DNA of 64,000 nucleotides from Rhizorhapis sp036570425 (GCA_036570425.1 DATCYF010000014.1:59452-123451), one strand, 5' to 3'; counted from the stretch's first letter, positions 44,592 through 54,664 are shown. Made by a program: numbers and translations. Notes: generated from the letters alone by a model not told the origin.

Positions 44592-47500
44592 TGGGCTTGT
44601 TCCGGAGCGGAGGTTGGGGCCTGCTCATGTTGGCCGGTTACGATGAGTTCCTGTTTGAACAGCTTCTTCACAGCAACGAAAAACAAGGGCACGAAGAAGA
44701 TCGCAAGAACGGTTGCGGAGATCATGCCGCCCACGACGCTTCGTCCAATTGCATTCTGCCCGCCGGAGCCCGCCCCGCTTGCCACCGCAAGGGGCAGAAC
44801 GCCGAAGACGAAGGCGAGCGACGTCATGAGGATCGGGCGCAAGCGCAACCGGGCTGCGGTTACGGCAGCTTCCAGCAATGGCTTCCCGGCGCGCATTTCC
44901 GCCGCCGCAAATTCGACGATCAGAATCGCGTTCTTCGTCGATACCCCTATCGTAGTGACTAGCCCGACCTGGAAGAACACGTCGTTGGCCAGGCCGGTCA
45001 TTGTCGCTGCGAGCAATGCGCCGATCGCGCCAAGGGGCACGACCAACAGGACCGCGAACGGAATTGCCCAGCTTTCGTACAGAGCGGCGAGGCACAGGAA
45101 CACGATCAGCACGGAAAGCGTGTAGAGCGCGGGAGCCTGACCCGCCGAAGCGGCTTCCTCGTAGGAAAGATTGGTCCATGAATAGCCTACCCCCGCTGGC
45201 AGGTTCTCCTTGGCAAGCTCTTCCATGGCCTTGAGCGCGGTGCCTGAACTATAGCCTGGCGCAGCCTGTCCGTCGATTTCGAACGAAGGCGCGCCATTAT
45301 ATCGTTCAAGCAGGGCAGGGCCGGACTTCCAATATGAACTGGCGAACGCTGTGAGCGGCGTCATTTCGCCTGATTGTCCGCGTACATAAAGCAGACCAAG
45401 ATCTTCAGGTCGGCTGCGATAAGGGGCGTCCGCCTGCACATAGACGCGCTTCACCCGCCCGCGATCTATGAAATCGTTGACGTATGCGCCGCCCCAGGCG
45501 GTGCTGATGGTGTCGTTCACGTCCGCCTGCGTCAGTCCATGAGCCCCGGCCAGCGCCTTATCGACATCAATCTGGAGCTGTCCAACATCCTTTTGTCCAA
45601 AGATGCGAACACCGGCCAATCGTGGATCCTTTGTCGCAGCAGCCAACAGCTTGTCCCGCGCGGCAGCGAGCTTGAGGTGTCCCAGATTATTGTCGTCTGT
45701 AATGACAAAGCTGAATCCGGTAGCGTTGCCCAACTCCAGCGCGGCAGGCGGAATGAAGGCGAATGCCATTCCTTCGTGGAACTTCTTGAATGCGGCGCTG
45801 GCGCGGTTGGCGATTGCCTCGGCGCTATTCTCCTCGCCGGGGCGCTCGTCCCATGGCTTGAGCAGAATGAAGGCCTGACCGATATTCTGGCCCCCACCCG
45901 CCGAACTGAATCCCGTCACGCTGAAAACGGCCTCTACATTCGCGGCTTCCTTCTCAAGATAATAATGTTGCACCTTGCGCATGAGGTCGGATGTATGATC
46001 GAGCGTCGATCCCGGCGGCATGCGCACCTGGGTGAACATGAAGCCCTGATCCTCATTCGGCAGGAAACCGCTGGGCAGGCGAACGAACAACAAAGCCATG
46101 ATCGCCGCGATCGCGCCGTAGACCAGGAACATTCGAACCGGTCGCGTGATAATCCGGCCCACATGGCCGGTATAACTGTGCACGTTCCGTTCAAACACCC
46201 GGTTGAACCAGCCAAAAAAGCCGCGCCTATGCTCGGCAGGCGTCGAGGTCCGCCGAAGCAGCGTAACGCACAGTGCTGGCGTGAAAATCAAAGCCACCAG
46301 CACGGAAAGCGCCATGGCTGACACAATTGTGATGGAGAACTGCCGATAAACAACGCCATTCGAGCCGCCGAAGAACGCCATTGGAATGAATACTGCCGCA
46401 AGAACCGTGGCAATGGCGATAAGCGCGCCCGATATTTCGCGCATTGATTCCCGGGTGGCCTCAAGAGGGGAGAGGTGCTGCTCCTCCATGATCCGCTCGA
46501 CATTCTCGACAACGACGATGGCGTCGTCCACCAGCAGACCGATGGCGAGCACCATGCCGAACAGGGTCAGCGTGTTAATGGAATATCCTGCTATGGCGAG
46601 GACCCCGAACGTGCCCAACAGGACCACCGGAATGGCGATTGTCGGCACTAGTGTGGCCCGCCAGTTCTGCAGGAACAGGAACATGACGAGGAACACCAGG
46701 ACCGTTGCCTCGATGATCGTATGGACCACCTGCTCAATCGACAGCCGAACGAAAGGTGTGGAATCAAGGGGGTAAACTACCCGGATGTCCGGGGGGAATT
46801 GTTTCTGAAGCTCTGCGATGCGCGCTTTGACAAGATCGACGGTCTGGACGGCGTTGGCGCCCGGGGCAAGCTTCAGGATAAGACCTGATGCAGGTTTTCC
46901 GTTCAGTTCCAGATTGAAGTTATAATCTTCGTTGCCGATCTCGACCCGCGCAACGTCTCCGATCTTGACTGTCGATCCGTCCGGGTTGGTTCTCAGGATA
47001 ACCGCTTTGAACTGATCGACATTCTGCAGCCGTGATTGGGCCGTGACCGTTGCCGTCAGGGGCTGGCCTTCCGCTGCGGGCTGGCTGCCAAGTTGCCCCG
47101 CTGAGACCTGGGCGTTTTGCGCTTGAATAGCGCTCTTCACATCAGCGAAGGTCAATCTGTAATTCTGAAGCTTGAACGGATCGACCCAGATGCGCATGGC
47201 GTACTGGCCACCCAAGACCCTGATGTCGCCAACGCCTGGAACACGGCTGACGGGATCCTGCACGCGGGAGGCGACATAGTCGGCCATATCCGAAACGGAG
47301 TGACTTCCATCTTCGGAATAGATTGCGGCGGCCAGCAAAATGCTGTTTGTGGCCTTGGCGACAATAAGGCCGGATTGTTGCACTTCGCGCGGGAGCCGCG
47401 CCGTGGCCAGTTGCAGTTTGTTCTGCACCTGGACTTGCGCCGTATCAGCATCGGTGCCTTGTTCGAAAGTCAGGGTAATGACAGCCCGGCCCAGGGAATC

Positions 47501-47746
47501 GCTGGTGGAGGACATGTAACGCAGATGATCGATACCCTTCATCTGCTGTTCGATCACCTGCGTGGTCGTGTTCTCCAGCGTTTCCGCATCGGCGCCGGGA
47601 TAGGTCGCGATAATCGCTACTGACGGAGGAGCAAGCGCAGGGAACTGCGCAATGGGAAGGGACAGCAGCGACAGCAGCCCGCCCAGCATTACGAGGATCG
47701 CGAGCACCCAGGCGAAAATCGGCCGGTCAATGAAAAATTGCGACAT
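44588..47746 (-). CDS. RND multidrug efflux pump, HAE1 family
   Basis: A 1052-residue AcrB-type proton-driven pump. The N-terminus MSQFFIDRPIFAWVLAILVML is typical. Helix 4 has LLVDDAIVVVENVERIMEE, with the paired Asp of the proton relay, and GFGG-type drug-site motifs appear as SVTGFSSAGGGQN. Twelve membrane helices and two large periplasmic loops are present. The C-terminal half contains IGVSTKNAILIVEFA and RLRPILMTSLAFVFGVLPLA. It is five bases from the adaptor gene. Substrates are unknown. Confidence 0.95.
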   Translation of the reverse strand: MSQFFIDRPIFAWVLAILVMLGGLLSLLSLPIAQFPALAPPSVAIIATYPGADAETLENTTTQVIEQQMKGIDHLRYMSSTSDSLGRAVITLTFEQGTDADTAQVQVQNKLQLATARLPREVQQSGLIVAKATNSILLAAAIYSEDGSHSVSDMADYVASRVQDPVSRVPGVGDIRVLGGQYAMRIWVDPFKLQNYRLTFADVKSAIQAQNAQVSAGQLGSQPAAEGQPLTATVTAQSRLQNVDQFKAVILRTNPDGSTVKIGDVARVEIGNEDYNFNLELNGKPASGLILKLAPGANAVQTVDLVKARIAELQKQFPPDIRVVYPLDSTPFVRLSIEQVVHTIIEATVLVFLVMFLFLQNWRATLVPTIAIPVVLLGTFGVLAIAGYSINTLTLFGMVLAIGLLVDDAIVVVENVERIMEEQHLSPLEATRESMREISGALIAIATVLAAVFIPMAFFGGSNGVVYRQFSITIVSAMALSVLVALIFTPALCVTLLRRTSTPAEHRRGFFGWFNRVFERNVHSYTGHVGRIITRPVRMFLVYGAIAAIMALLFVRLPSGFLPNEDQGFMFTQVRMPPGSTLDHTSDLMRKVQHYYLEKEAANVEAVFSVTGFSSAGGGQNIGQAFILLKPWDERPGEENSAEAIANRASAAFKKFHEGMAFAFIPPAALELGNATGFSFVITDDNNLGHLKLAAARDKLLAAATKDPRLAGVRIFGQKDVGQLQIDVDKALAGAHGLTQADVNDTISTAWGGAYVNDFIDRGRVKRVYVQADAPYRSRPEDLGLLYVRGQSGEMTPLTAFASSYWKSGPALLERYNGAPSFEIDGQAAPGYSSGTALKAMEELAKENLPAGVGYSWTNLSYEEAASAGQAPALYTLSVLIVFLCLAALYESWAIPFAVLLVVPLGAIGALLAATMTGLANDVFFQVGLVTTIGVSTKNAILIVEFAAAEMRAGKPLLEAAVTAARLRLRPILMTSLAFVFGVLPLAVASGAGSGGQNAIGRSVVGGMISATVLAIFFVPLFFVAVKKLFKQELIVTGQHEQAPTSAPEQAQ

Positions 47747-47751
47747 GGTGA

Positions 47752-48921
47752 TCAGCCGCCCTTAGCGATGGGGTGAGATGATTTTGCGGCCCCGATAGTC
47801 ACCCGTCGCGGTTTCACGGTTGCGCCCGGAATAGCCTTTTCCATGCCCTGAACAATGACGCGATCACCGGCTGCGAGGCCGTCGGTTACAAGCCAGCGAC
47901 TCCCGATCAGACGCGAAGTCTTGATCTTGCGCTGCTGCACTTTGTTCTTGCCATCGAGAACAAGCACAACGGGCCGGCCGGCCTCGTCGCGACTTACGCC
48001 TGATGCGGGAACCATCAAAGCCTTTGAAGCTGTTCCTTCGATGATCTGGGCACGAACGAACATGCCGGGCAGAAGGAGATTCTGGGAATTGGGAAACGTG
48101 GCCCGCAGCGTCACCGATCCGGTGCTCGCATCGACAGAAACGTCAGCGAATTGAAGGCGGCCTTCAATGGGATAAGCGGCGCCGTTTGGCAGACGCAAAG
48201 TGACGCGAGCGCTGTTCGGACCAGTACTGCTGATTTCGCCGCCCGTCATGGCTGTGCGCAAATTCAACAGATCTGCTGCCGATTGCGAGAGGTCGACATA
48301 GACTGGATCAATGCGTTGAATGGTCGCAAGCGCTTCGGGCTGGCCGGCCTGCACCAGTGCGCCCGCCGTGAACAACGATGAACCTATCCTGCCAGAAATC
48401 GGCGCACGGACCTGCGTATAGCGCAGGTTGATGGCTGCCGCGTCCACTGCGGCACGTTGGGCGGATACGTCCGCCTGGGCTTGTTTGGCCGCGGCTTGCG
48501 CATTGTCGGCTTCCTGGCGGCTTACCGCATTGATCTTGGCGAGATCGGTGTAACGCTGGGATTGCAGACGCGTAGCCTGGATGGAGGCTTCGGCTCTGGC
48601 ATATTGACCCCGTGCGGACTCCAGCGCAGCGCGGTAGGGCGCATCATCGATCTGGTACAGCAACGCTCCCTGCTTCACATAGCTGCCCTCGGTGAAATAG
48701 CGGCGCCGGATAATGCCGTTGACCTGAGGACGAACCTCGGACGTTTCAAATGCTGAAACACGGCCGGGCAGTTCGGTCGTCAAGGTGACGGGCTCGGCCT
48801 TCAGCACAACAACCCCCACTTCGGCGGGTGGCGCGTCGGGTGGCGCAGCATCTCCACCACAGCCGGCCAACATTAGCACGGCGACGCCCAGCAACATTCG
48901 AGTTGTTCTTGACAGCAGCAT
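47752..48921 (-). CDS. RND efflux periplasmic adaptor lipoprotein
   Basis: A 389-residue membrane-fusion protein. The lipobox is MLAGCGGD near the N-terminus. The barrel-sandwich has PQVNGIIRRRYFTEGSYVKQGALLYQIDD and LRYTQVRAPISGRIGSSLFTAGALV; the alpha hairpin lies between, and the beta-barrel has TLRATFPNSQNLLLPGMFVRA. It is the first gene of the operon, reading away from the TetR gene over a palindrome at 48949-48968. Confidence 0.94.
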   Translation of the reverse strand: MLLSRTTRMLLGVAVLMLAGCGGDAAPPDAPPAEVGVVVLKAEPVTLTTELPGRVSAFETSEVRPQVNGIIRRRYFTEGSYVKQGALLYQIDDAPYRAALESARGQYARAEASIQATRLQSQRYTDLAKINAVSRQEADNAQAAAKQAQADVSAQRAAVDAAAINLRYTQVRAPISGRIGSSLFTAGALVQAGQPEALATIQRIDPVYVDLSQSAADLLNLRTAMTGGEISSTGPNSARVTLRLPNGAAYPIEGRLQFADVSVDASTGSVTLRATFPNSQNLLLPGMFVRAQIIEGTASKALMVPASGVSRDEAGRPVVLVLDGKNKVQQRKIKTSRLIGSRWLVTDGLAAGDRVIVQGMEKAIPGATVKPRRVTIGAAKSSHPIAKGG

Positions 48922-48948
48922 GCTTCACCCTGAGAGACTGGAAAACGA

Positions 48949-48968
48949 CGGAATGAACGTTCATTCCG
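48949..48968. promoter_or_regulatory. perfect palindrome, probable TetR operator
   Basis: A perfect 20-bp inverted repeat with half-site CGGAATGAAC, between the divergent efflux operon (start 48921) and tetR (start 49019). Size and location match TetR operators; autoregulation plus pump control is inferred. Confidence 0.78.
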
Positions 48969-49018
48969 GGGCGTGCATATAGGAAAAAGCGCAGAGCGCA
49001 AGAGGAGAGGACATCATC

Positions 49019-49621
49019 ATGGATTGCAATTCCAGAGCCAGCCCCCGTGAACGGATCATGGAAGCCTCACGCGAGCTCTTTGCCGCAAAGGGCTTTCATT
49101 CGGCGCCCATGGCCGAACTGGCGGCTGCTGCGCAGGTCAGTGTCGGCCAGATTTATCGGCATTTTCCTTGCAAGGACGACATCATCGTGGGGATTGCGGA
49201 AGAGGACGCCCACGAAAATCTGAACATTCTCGAGGCGATTTTTGAATCGACCGAGCGGGGCGATTTGTCTCCATCCCAGGCGATTGAAATGTTTGCAAAT
49301 AATGCGCTGACACGAGCCAATGAAGCGCTGTCGTTGGAAATATTGGCCGAATCCTATCGCAATCAGCGAGTCTCCGAAACGATTCACCTGCTCTCCACGC
49401 GATATCGCGATCTGGTTCGCCGCCTGACCTCCCGTGCGCGGCCCGATTTGAACGACCTGGACCTTGAAGCTTGCGTAGAAATCATGACGGCATGCTTTTA
49501 CGGCCTGGGTCTTCGGACTTCGACCCGGACAGGGCTGGATCCGACCACACTCAGCCGCGCCGCTGCGTGTCTTATCATTCGCGGTCTTGAATCCGCCAAA
49601 CCCCGAGAGCCAGCCTCATAA
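49019..49621 (+). CDS. TetR family regulator of the efflux operon
   Basis: A 200-residue TetR repressor. The helix-turn-helix lies at residues 12-55 (RERIMEASRELFAAKGFHSAPMAELAAAAQVSVGQIYRHFPCKDDI), with YRHF typical of the recognition helix end. The C-terminal domain has NNALTRANEALSLEILAESYR and dimerises. It is transcribed away from the adaptor gene and presumably represses both directions via the palindrome between them. A 233-base gap with no convincing element separates it from the MFS gene; it may also control that gene, but this is speculative. Confidence 0.92.
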   Translation: MDCNSRASPRERIMEASRELFAAKGFHSAPMAELAAAAQVSVGQIYRHFPCKDDIIVGIAEEDAHENLNILEAIFESTERGDLSPSQAIEMFANNALTRANEALSLEILAESYRNQRVSETIHLLSTRYRDLVRRLTSRARPDLNDLDLEACVEIMTACFYGLGLRTSTRTGLDPTTLSRAAACLIIRGLESAKPREPAS

Positions 49622-49854
49622 GACAACATAATGAGAGCCAAACAGTGGGAACGGGAGGCCCTCGCCCAGCGTGGCACGTTATCCTTGCCGCTTAGGGTGG
49701 AGTACGGTCCGGCGTCAGTTTTTTCGGATGAATCGTAGAGCACCCTCGCCTTCATTCGAAATTGCGGTATTCATGCACAATTCTGCTGCATTTTGTTTCG
49801 GCCCGATGAAAGTAGGCTTTTTGACGACCGGAGTAATGATGAGGAGTTTTCTGC

Positions 49855-51867
49855 ATGCCTGAGGCGAGTTTTGCCCGATCCGCTCCACTCGCCACGCCGC
49901 CGCCCTCCATTCGGTTAATTTTCGGTGCGCTCATGCTGGTGATGCTGCTGGCATCGCTTGACCAGACAATTGTATCCACGGCACTGCCAACGATTGTTGG
50001 CGAATTTGGCGGTCTCGCGCATCTTTCATGGATCGTCACGGCTTATATGTTGGCGACGACAATCGCCACACCGCTCTACGGGAAGCTCGGCGATTTGTTT
50101 GGACGCAAGATCGTCCTGCAGGGCGCAATCGCCCTGTTTCTCATTGGGTCGGTGCTGTGTGGCCTGAGTCGTTCAATGGGCGCGTTGATCGCGTTCCGTG
50201 CGCTCCAGGGTCTTGGCGGCGGAGGCCTGATGGTCACGACGATGGCGGCGATCGGCGATATCATCCCCCCGCGCGAGCGCGGGCGCTATCAAGGCATCTT
50301 TGGCGGTGTATTCGGACTTTCGACGGTCCTCGGTCCCTTGATCGGAGGCTTTTTTGTCGAGCATCTGAGCTGGCGCTGGATCTTTTACATCAACCTGCCG
50401 CTAGGTCTGGCAGCGTTGGGCGTCATCGCCATCGCCTTCACATCGCCGGCCGAGCGGCGGCGGCCAGCAATTGATGTCTCCGGAGCCGCGCTGATGGCGA
50501 TTGCGCTTACCGGATTGGTCCTTTTCACTAGTCTGGGCGGACACAGCTTCGCCTGGAATTCTCCGATCATTCTTGGAATGATTGCCGTCACCGTGGTGGC
50601 GCTCGCAGGCTTCATCTTCGTCGAGCACCGAGCCACTGAACCGATACTGCCATTGCCGTTGTTTACCAACCAGACCTTCGTCATCGCCTGCGCTGTCGGC
50701 TTCATCGTCGGTCTGGCGATGTTTGGCTCCGTGACATATATGCCGATCTACCTTCAGGTGGTGAAGGGGGTTAGCCCATCCACTGCGGGTCTCCAACTCA
50801 CGCCGATGATGGGCGGCGTCCTCGTAACTTCCATCGTTAGTGGCCAGATCATAAGCCGGGTCGGCCGTTACCGCGTTTTCCCGATCGTCGGAACCGCTGT
50901 CATGACGATAGGGCTCGGCCTGCTCGCCACCCTGGACACAGAAAGCAGCACATGGGCTGCATCCGGCTATATGCTGGTACTTGGCCTTGGCCTCGGCATG
51001 GTCATGCAGGTTCTGGTGTTGGCAGTTCAGAATGCCGTCGATTATGGCGATCTTGGCGTGGCTACTTCAGGCACCACATTATTCCGTTCTACGGGAGGAT
51101 CGGTGGGGGTTTCGCTGTTCGGCGCAATCTTTGCCGCGAATCTGGCGAATGGACTGGCCACGCGAATGCCGTCTGGAGCAAGTCTGCCTGTCGCAACCGA
51201 TCCCGCGGCAATCGCGGCACTGCCTCCGGCGATCCGGAGTGTTTATCTGGACGTATTTACGGGCGCGCTGCATCCGGTATTCCTTTCGGCCGCGGTGATC
51301 GCTGCGTTTGCCTTCCTGCTCACCTGGTTCCTCAAGGAAGTACCATTGCAGGGAGCCGCGCGGGCGGAAGGTATTGGCGAGAGCTTCGCCATGCCACATG
51401 ACGCAACTTCGCTCGAAGAACTGGAACTGATTGTCGATCGGCTTAGCCATCGGGAAAATCGTTGGGGGACCTACCAGCGTATTGCAGAGAGGGCAGACGT
51501 CTCCGTGCCCCCTGACGAGATATGGATGCTGGTGCAGATATGCAGCCAAGGCGAAGGGGTGCGTCTTGCTTCGCTTGCGGACCAGTTCTCCATAAGCCGC
51601 CGGAAACTCCAAATTGTGGCCAAACGTCTGGTGGATCGCAATTTGTTGATCCGGCAGCCGGACAATGCGTTCCTTGCTTCGGAGCGAGGTCGCCAAACCT
51701 TCGAGCGCATCGTCGCTGGATACCGGGATTGGCTTGCATTGGTTCTGGACCGCTGGTCTCCAGAGAGTCACGCCGATGTGCGGGCAATGCTGAATAGATT
51801 CGCTCGCCAATTGGTGGCCGACTTGCCCGCCAGCCCGGCGCGGCAGGGGTCTACCAAGGAGAGCTAA
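49855..51867 (+). CDS. DHA2 family MFS transporter fused to a MarR-like winged-helix domain
   Basis: Residues 18-495 form a 14-helix EmrB/QacA-type drug:proton antiporter: ASLDQTIVSTALPTI, GKLGDLFGRK (motif A), RALQGLGGGGLMVTTMAAIGD and GVFGLSTVLGPLIGGFF (motif C, GPLIGG). Residues 515-670 are an added cytoplasmic domain: a winged helix at about 552-632 (LASLADQFSISRRKLQIVAKRLVDRNLLIRQ, then FLASERGRQTFERIVAGYRDWLALVL), as in MarR proteins. The ATG is preceded by GAGGAG. The domain could sense substrate or bind DNA. It lies next to the RND operon, possibly a second drug exporter. Confidence 0.92.
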   Translation: MPEASFARSAPLATPPPSIRLIFGALMLVMLLASLDQTIVSTALPTIVGEFGGLAHLSWIVTAYMLATTIATPLYGKLGDLFGRKIVLQGAIALFLIGSVLCGLSRSMGALIAFRALQGLGGGGLMVTTMAAIGDIIPPRERGRYQGIFGGVFGLSTVLGPLIGGFFVEHLSWRWIFYINLPLGLAALGVIAIAFTSPAERRRPAIDVSGAALMAIALTGLVLFTSLGGHSFAWNSPIILGMIAVTVVALAGFIFVEHRATEPILPLPLFTNQTFVIACAVGFIVGLAMFGSVTYMPIYLQVVKGVSPSTAGLQLTPMMGGVLVTSIVSGQIISRVGRYRVFPIVGTAVMTIGLGLLATLDTESSTWAASGYMLVLGLGLGMVMQVLVLAVQNAVDYGDLGVATSGTTLFRSTGGSVGVSLFGAIFAANLANGLATRMPSGASLPVATDPAAIAALPPAIRSVYLDVFTGALHPVFLSAAVIAAFAFLLTWFLKEVPLQGAARAEGIGESFAMPHDATSLEELELIVDRLSHRENRWGTYQRIAERADVSVPPDEIWMLVQICSQGEGVRLASLADQFSISRRKLQIVAKRLVDRNLLIRQPDNAFLASERGRQTFERIVAGYRDWLALVLDRWSPESHADVRAMLNRFARQLVADLPASPARQGSTKES

Positions 51868-52347
51868 TGGATTTTCCCGGGGCTTAATGAAGCTGCAGCG
51901 AACGCGATATCCTGGTGCTAGAGCGGGAGAAGAGAAACCGCACGACGTGGCTCGACATTCGTGGAGAATTCGCTAGTTAGCTTCCACCAAGACCCAAACA
52001 TGGGCGCATACGGGCTGTCGACGCTTTGAGCGTCCCGGGCCGCGGGAGGAATAAACGCATGCACGTCAATGGTGCGGTCGCTGAGGTCATTTACATTTAT
52101 CGAAACTCCGATCTTACTTCGGCTCTCGGCGCTGAGTTGAGAACATGACTCATTGATTATCGGGCATGAGCATCTCCGGCAGTAATCTCGTTCTTCATTT
52201 CCATGCGCGACGCTGGCTTCATTGTTGGTGCGTGCGGGATGGAGCCAGCTTGCGGGCCAGATGAGGAAAGCGATCGCGTCTTCCAGACGGAAGGATGCGG
52301 TCAGCAATAACAAGATACCTTCTAAAAGATAACTTAGGGAGACAAGA
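51868..52347. other. 480-base gap before the TonB receptor
   Basis: No clear gene. A leftward frame of 131 codons (51918-52313) has no recognisable family or ribosome site. A small rightward frame with a strong ribosome site is listed separately. The receptor's AGGGAG ribosome site ends the gap. Some of it is probably a regulatory region. Confidence 0.5.
52059..52148 (+). CDS. possible 29-residue peptide upstream of TonB receptor
   Basis: ATG with a strong GGGAGGA eight bases upstream opens 29 codons (MHVNGAVAEVIYIYRN...) and ends at TGA 52148, 199 bases before the receptor. No family is recognised. It could be a leader peptide or chance; treat as low confidence. Confidence 0.25.
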   Translation: MHVNGAVAEVIYIYRNSDLTSALGAELRT

Positions 52348-54654
52348 ATGCGTAATCACGGCTTATTACTATCCACAGCGACGCTTTCGCTCTGCGCCAT
52401 GTTCTCGGCGCAGGCTGTTGCGCAAGATACGACGGCGGATGAAGGCGGCGGTCTGCGTGACATCGTCGTGACGGCGCGAAAAGCTTCCGAAAGCCTGCAG
52501 ACGACACCAGTTGCCGTGACTGCGCTCGATAGCCAGGCGCTAACCGAGCAGCAGATCAGCGAAGTCATGGACCTGCAGCGCGCTACGCCGGGCCTCAGCA
52601 TCGCGGGCGCGGGCACCGGGCCTTCATCCATCGTCTACATGGCCATTCGCGGTAACGCTCAGAACAGCCCGAATTCCGCATCCGATGCTGCTGTGGGCAT
52701 TTATGTCGATGGCGTTTATTATGGCCGCCCCATCATTGGTAATCTCGGCCTGCTCGATATGGCCAACGCCGAGATCCTGCGTGGCACACAGGGAACCTTG
52801 TTCGGCCGCAACACTACGGGCGGCGCGCTGAACCTCACCACAACGCAGCCAGGGGGCGATTTTACGGGTTATGCGCGCCTTGGCATCGGCAATTACGACA
52901 TGCGTCTGGCAGAAGGCGCGGTGACCGTTCCGCTCGTCGACGATCAACTGTCCTTCCGCGTCGCGGGCCGGTATTCCGAACGGGATGGCTATGGCTACAA
53001 TCCCATAACGGACCGCGACATCAACAAGGTGGATTTTGACTATGCGACGCGGGCGACGCTTCGCATCGCGCCTGACGAGCTGCCAGCCGTGCTCACTATC
53101 AGTGGCGATTTTCTCAAGGCGCGCGATGACGGCACCATGACCGCCTTGGTTGCCGTTAATCCGAGCGGATTTCTGGCGACGCTCTATCCGGGCATCGATC
53201 CCTCCGACTATCTTCAGACGAAGGGGCGATTCCACGAATCCTATGGTGAGCCGCATACAGGCGATCCGCGCATCGACACCCCTATGAACTATAATCGCGC
53301 CAAGGGCGTCTATGCCAATCTGGAAATCGATCTGGGGGGAGTGCAACTGCGGTCGATCTCTGCGTACCGCGATTCCCTCTCCTACAACTCGGTCGATCTC
53401 GACGCCACGCCAGCAGATGTCATAGCATTCACCACAATCTACAGGCAGAAGCAGTACAGCGAGGAATTGCAACTTTCCGGTAACACCGGGAATCTCGACT
53501 GGATCGTCGGGGCATTCTATTTCAAGGAAAGCGGCACCGAACAGTCGGATAACTTCACCTTGATAAATTCGGTAGCTGGTGACTTAGCGCCTACAAGCCG
53601 CAGTCTGGCCGACTTCAAAGCCACCTCGAAGGCGTTGTTTGCCCAGGCAAACTATCGCTTTACCGACCGTTTAAGGGCGACCGGAGGCTTTCGCTATACC
53701 TGGGATGAGCGGTTTCTGAACCGGCATGGCACGGCTGATTTTGACACGCCGACTCCGGTGTGTACGGTTGCGCCAGCCGGATCGCCCTGCAACGATCCCC
53801 ATACGGCCAAGTTCAAATATCCGGCGTGGACAGCGGGTTTGGACTACGAACTGGATGATGGAATGTTCGTCTATGCCAAGACAGGCGGAGCGGCGATGGC
53901 TGGCGGTTTCAACACCCGTCCCACACCACCGGGACTCGACTCCTTCGAACCGGAAAAGGTCAAGGATGTGGAAATCGGTTTCAAGGGAGATTTTCTTGAC
54001 CGGCGTCTTCGCACCAATATCGCGGCCTTCTACATCTGGAGGAACGGCGCGCAGAACATCGTGAACGAGTTTTCAAACGGCACTTTGACCCAATATGTCC
54101 GCAACGCGGGTGATATCCGGTCTTATGGTCTGGAATTCGAAGGCACCGCCTTGCCGTGGGAAGGCATGGAGATAACGACAGCTATCGGCTATCTCCATTC
54201 CCGCTATGCCGATGGCAGCTTCATCGTGGACGGCGTCAGCGGCCCGGTGGACCGCAGTGGCGAGGACGTACCTCAGGCACCGAAATGGACGGTCAGCCTG
54301 GGTGCAACTCAGACGTTTGAAACATCGTGGGGCAGCACAGCCTTCCACCTGGATTACGCATATACCTCAAGCCGTAACTATGGGCAGGATACGCCCGATC
54401 CGAACAACCCGGCGCAGATTCCGGCTGATTATGATATCGCCAATCGGTTCTCGACCCTTAAAGGATATGGCCTCTTCAATGGTCGTATCACTGCCAATCT
54501 CGACAATGGCATCGAATTGTCAGTCTGGGGTCGCAACCTGACGAACACGAAATATAATCAGAACCTGTTCAACAGCTATACCGGCCTCGGTTTCGTTACC
54601 CAGTTTCAGGGCAACCCGCGGACCTATGGTATAACCGCAGGCTACAACTTCTAA
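52348..54654 (+). CDS. TonB-dependent outer-membrane receptor
   Basis: A 768-residue receptor for active uptake across the outer membrane. The signal peptide ends near AVAQD. DIVVTARKASESLQTTPVAVTAL is the TonB-box/plug start, VYYGRPIIGNLGLLDMANAEILRGTQGTLFGRNTTGGALNLTTTQP is the plug core (RGTQGTLFGRN), and a 22-strand barrel follows. It ends with the outer-membrane aromatic GITAGYNF. It resembles the large sphingomonad family for polyphenols, sugars and siderophores. The substrate is unknown and no catabolic partner gene is near. A terminator follows at 54665. Confidence 0.92.
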   Translation: MRNHGLLLSTATLSLCAMFSAQAVAQDTTADEGGGLRDIVVTARKASESLQTTPVAVTALDSQALTEQQISEVMDLQRATPGLSIAGAGTGPSSIVYMAIRGNAQNSPNSASDAAVGIYVDGVYYGRPIIGNLGLLDMANAEILRGTQGTLFGRNTTGGALNLTTTQPGGDFTGYARLGIGNYDMRLAEGAVTVPLVDDQLSFRVAGRYSERDGYGYNPITDRDINKVDFDYATRATLRIAPDELPAVLTISGDFLKARDDGTMTALVAVNPSGFLATLYPGIDPSDYLQTKGRFHESYGEPHTGDPRIDTPMNYNRAKGVYANLEIDLGGVQLRSISAYRDSLSYNSVDLDATPADVIAFTTIYRQKQYSEELQLSGNTGNLDWIVGAFYFKESGTEQSDNFTLINSVAGDLAPTSRSLADFKATSKALFAQANYRFTDRLRATGGFRYTWDERFLNRHGTADFDTPTPVCTVAPAGSPCNDPHTAKFKYPAWTAGLDYELDDGMFVYAKTGGAAMAGGFNTRPTPPGLDSFEPEKVKDVEIGFKGDFLDRRLRTNIAAFYIWRNGAQNIVNEFSNGTLTQYVRNAGDIRSYGLEFEGTALPWEGMEITTAIGYLHSRYADGSFIVDGVSGPVDRSGEDVPQAPKWTVSLGATQTFETSWGSTAFHLDYAYTSSRNYGQDTPDPNNPAQIPADYDIANRFSTLKGYGLFNGRITANLDNGIELSVWGRNLTNTKYNQNLFNSYTGLGFVTQFQGNPRTYGITAGYNF

Positions 54655-54664
54655 GATGCCTTAG

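Noticed and set aside
45374..46321. Rightward 315-codon frame
   Set aside because: Antisense to the RND pump gene; a long shadow in GC-rich DNA.
51918..52313. Leftward 131-codon frame in the gap before the TonB receptor
   Set aside because: No ribosome site, no family pattern, and no signal peptide; kept only as an unexplained gap.
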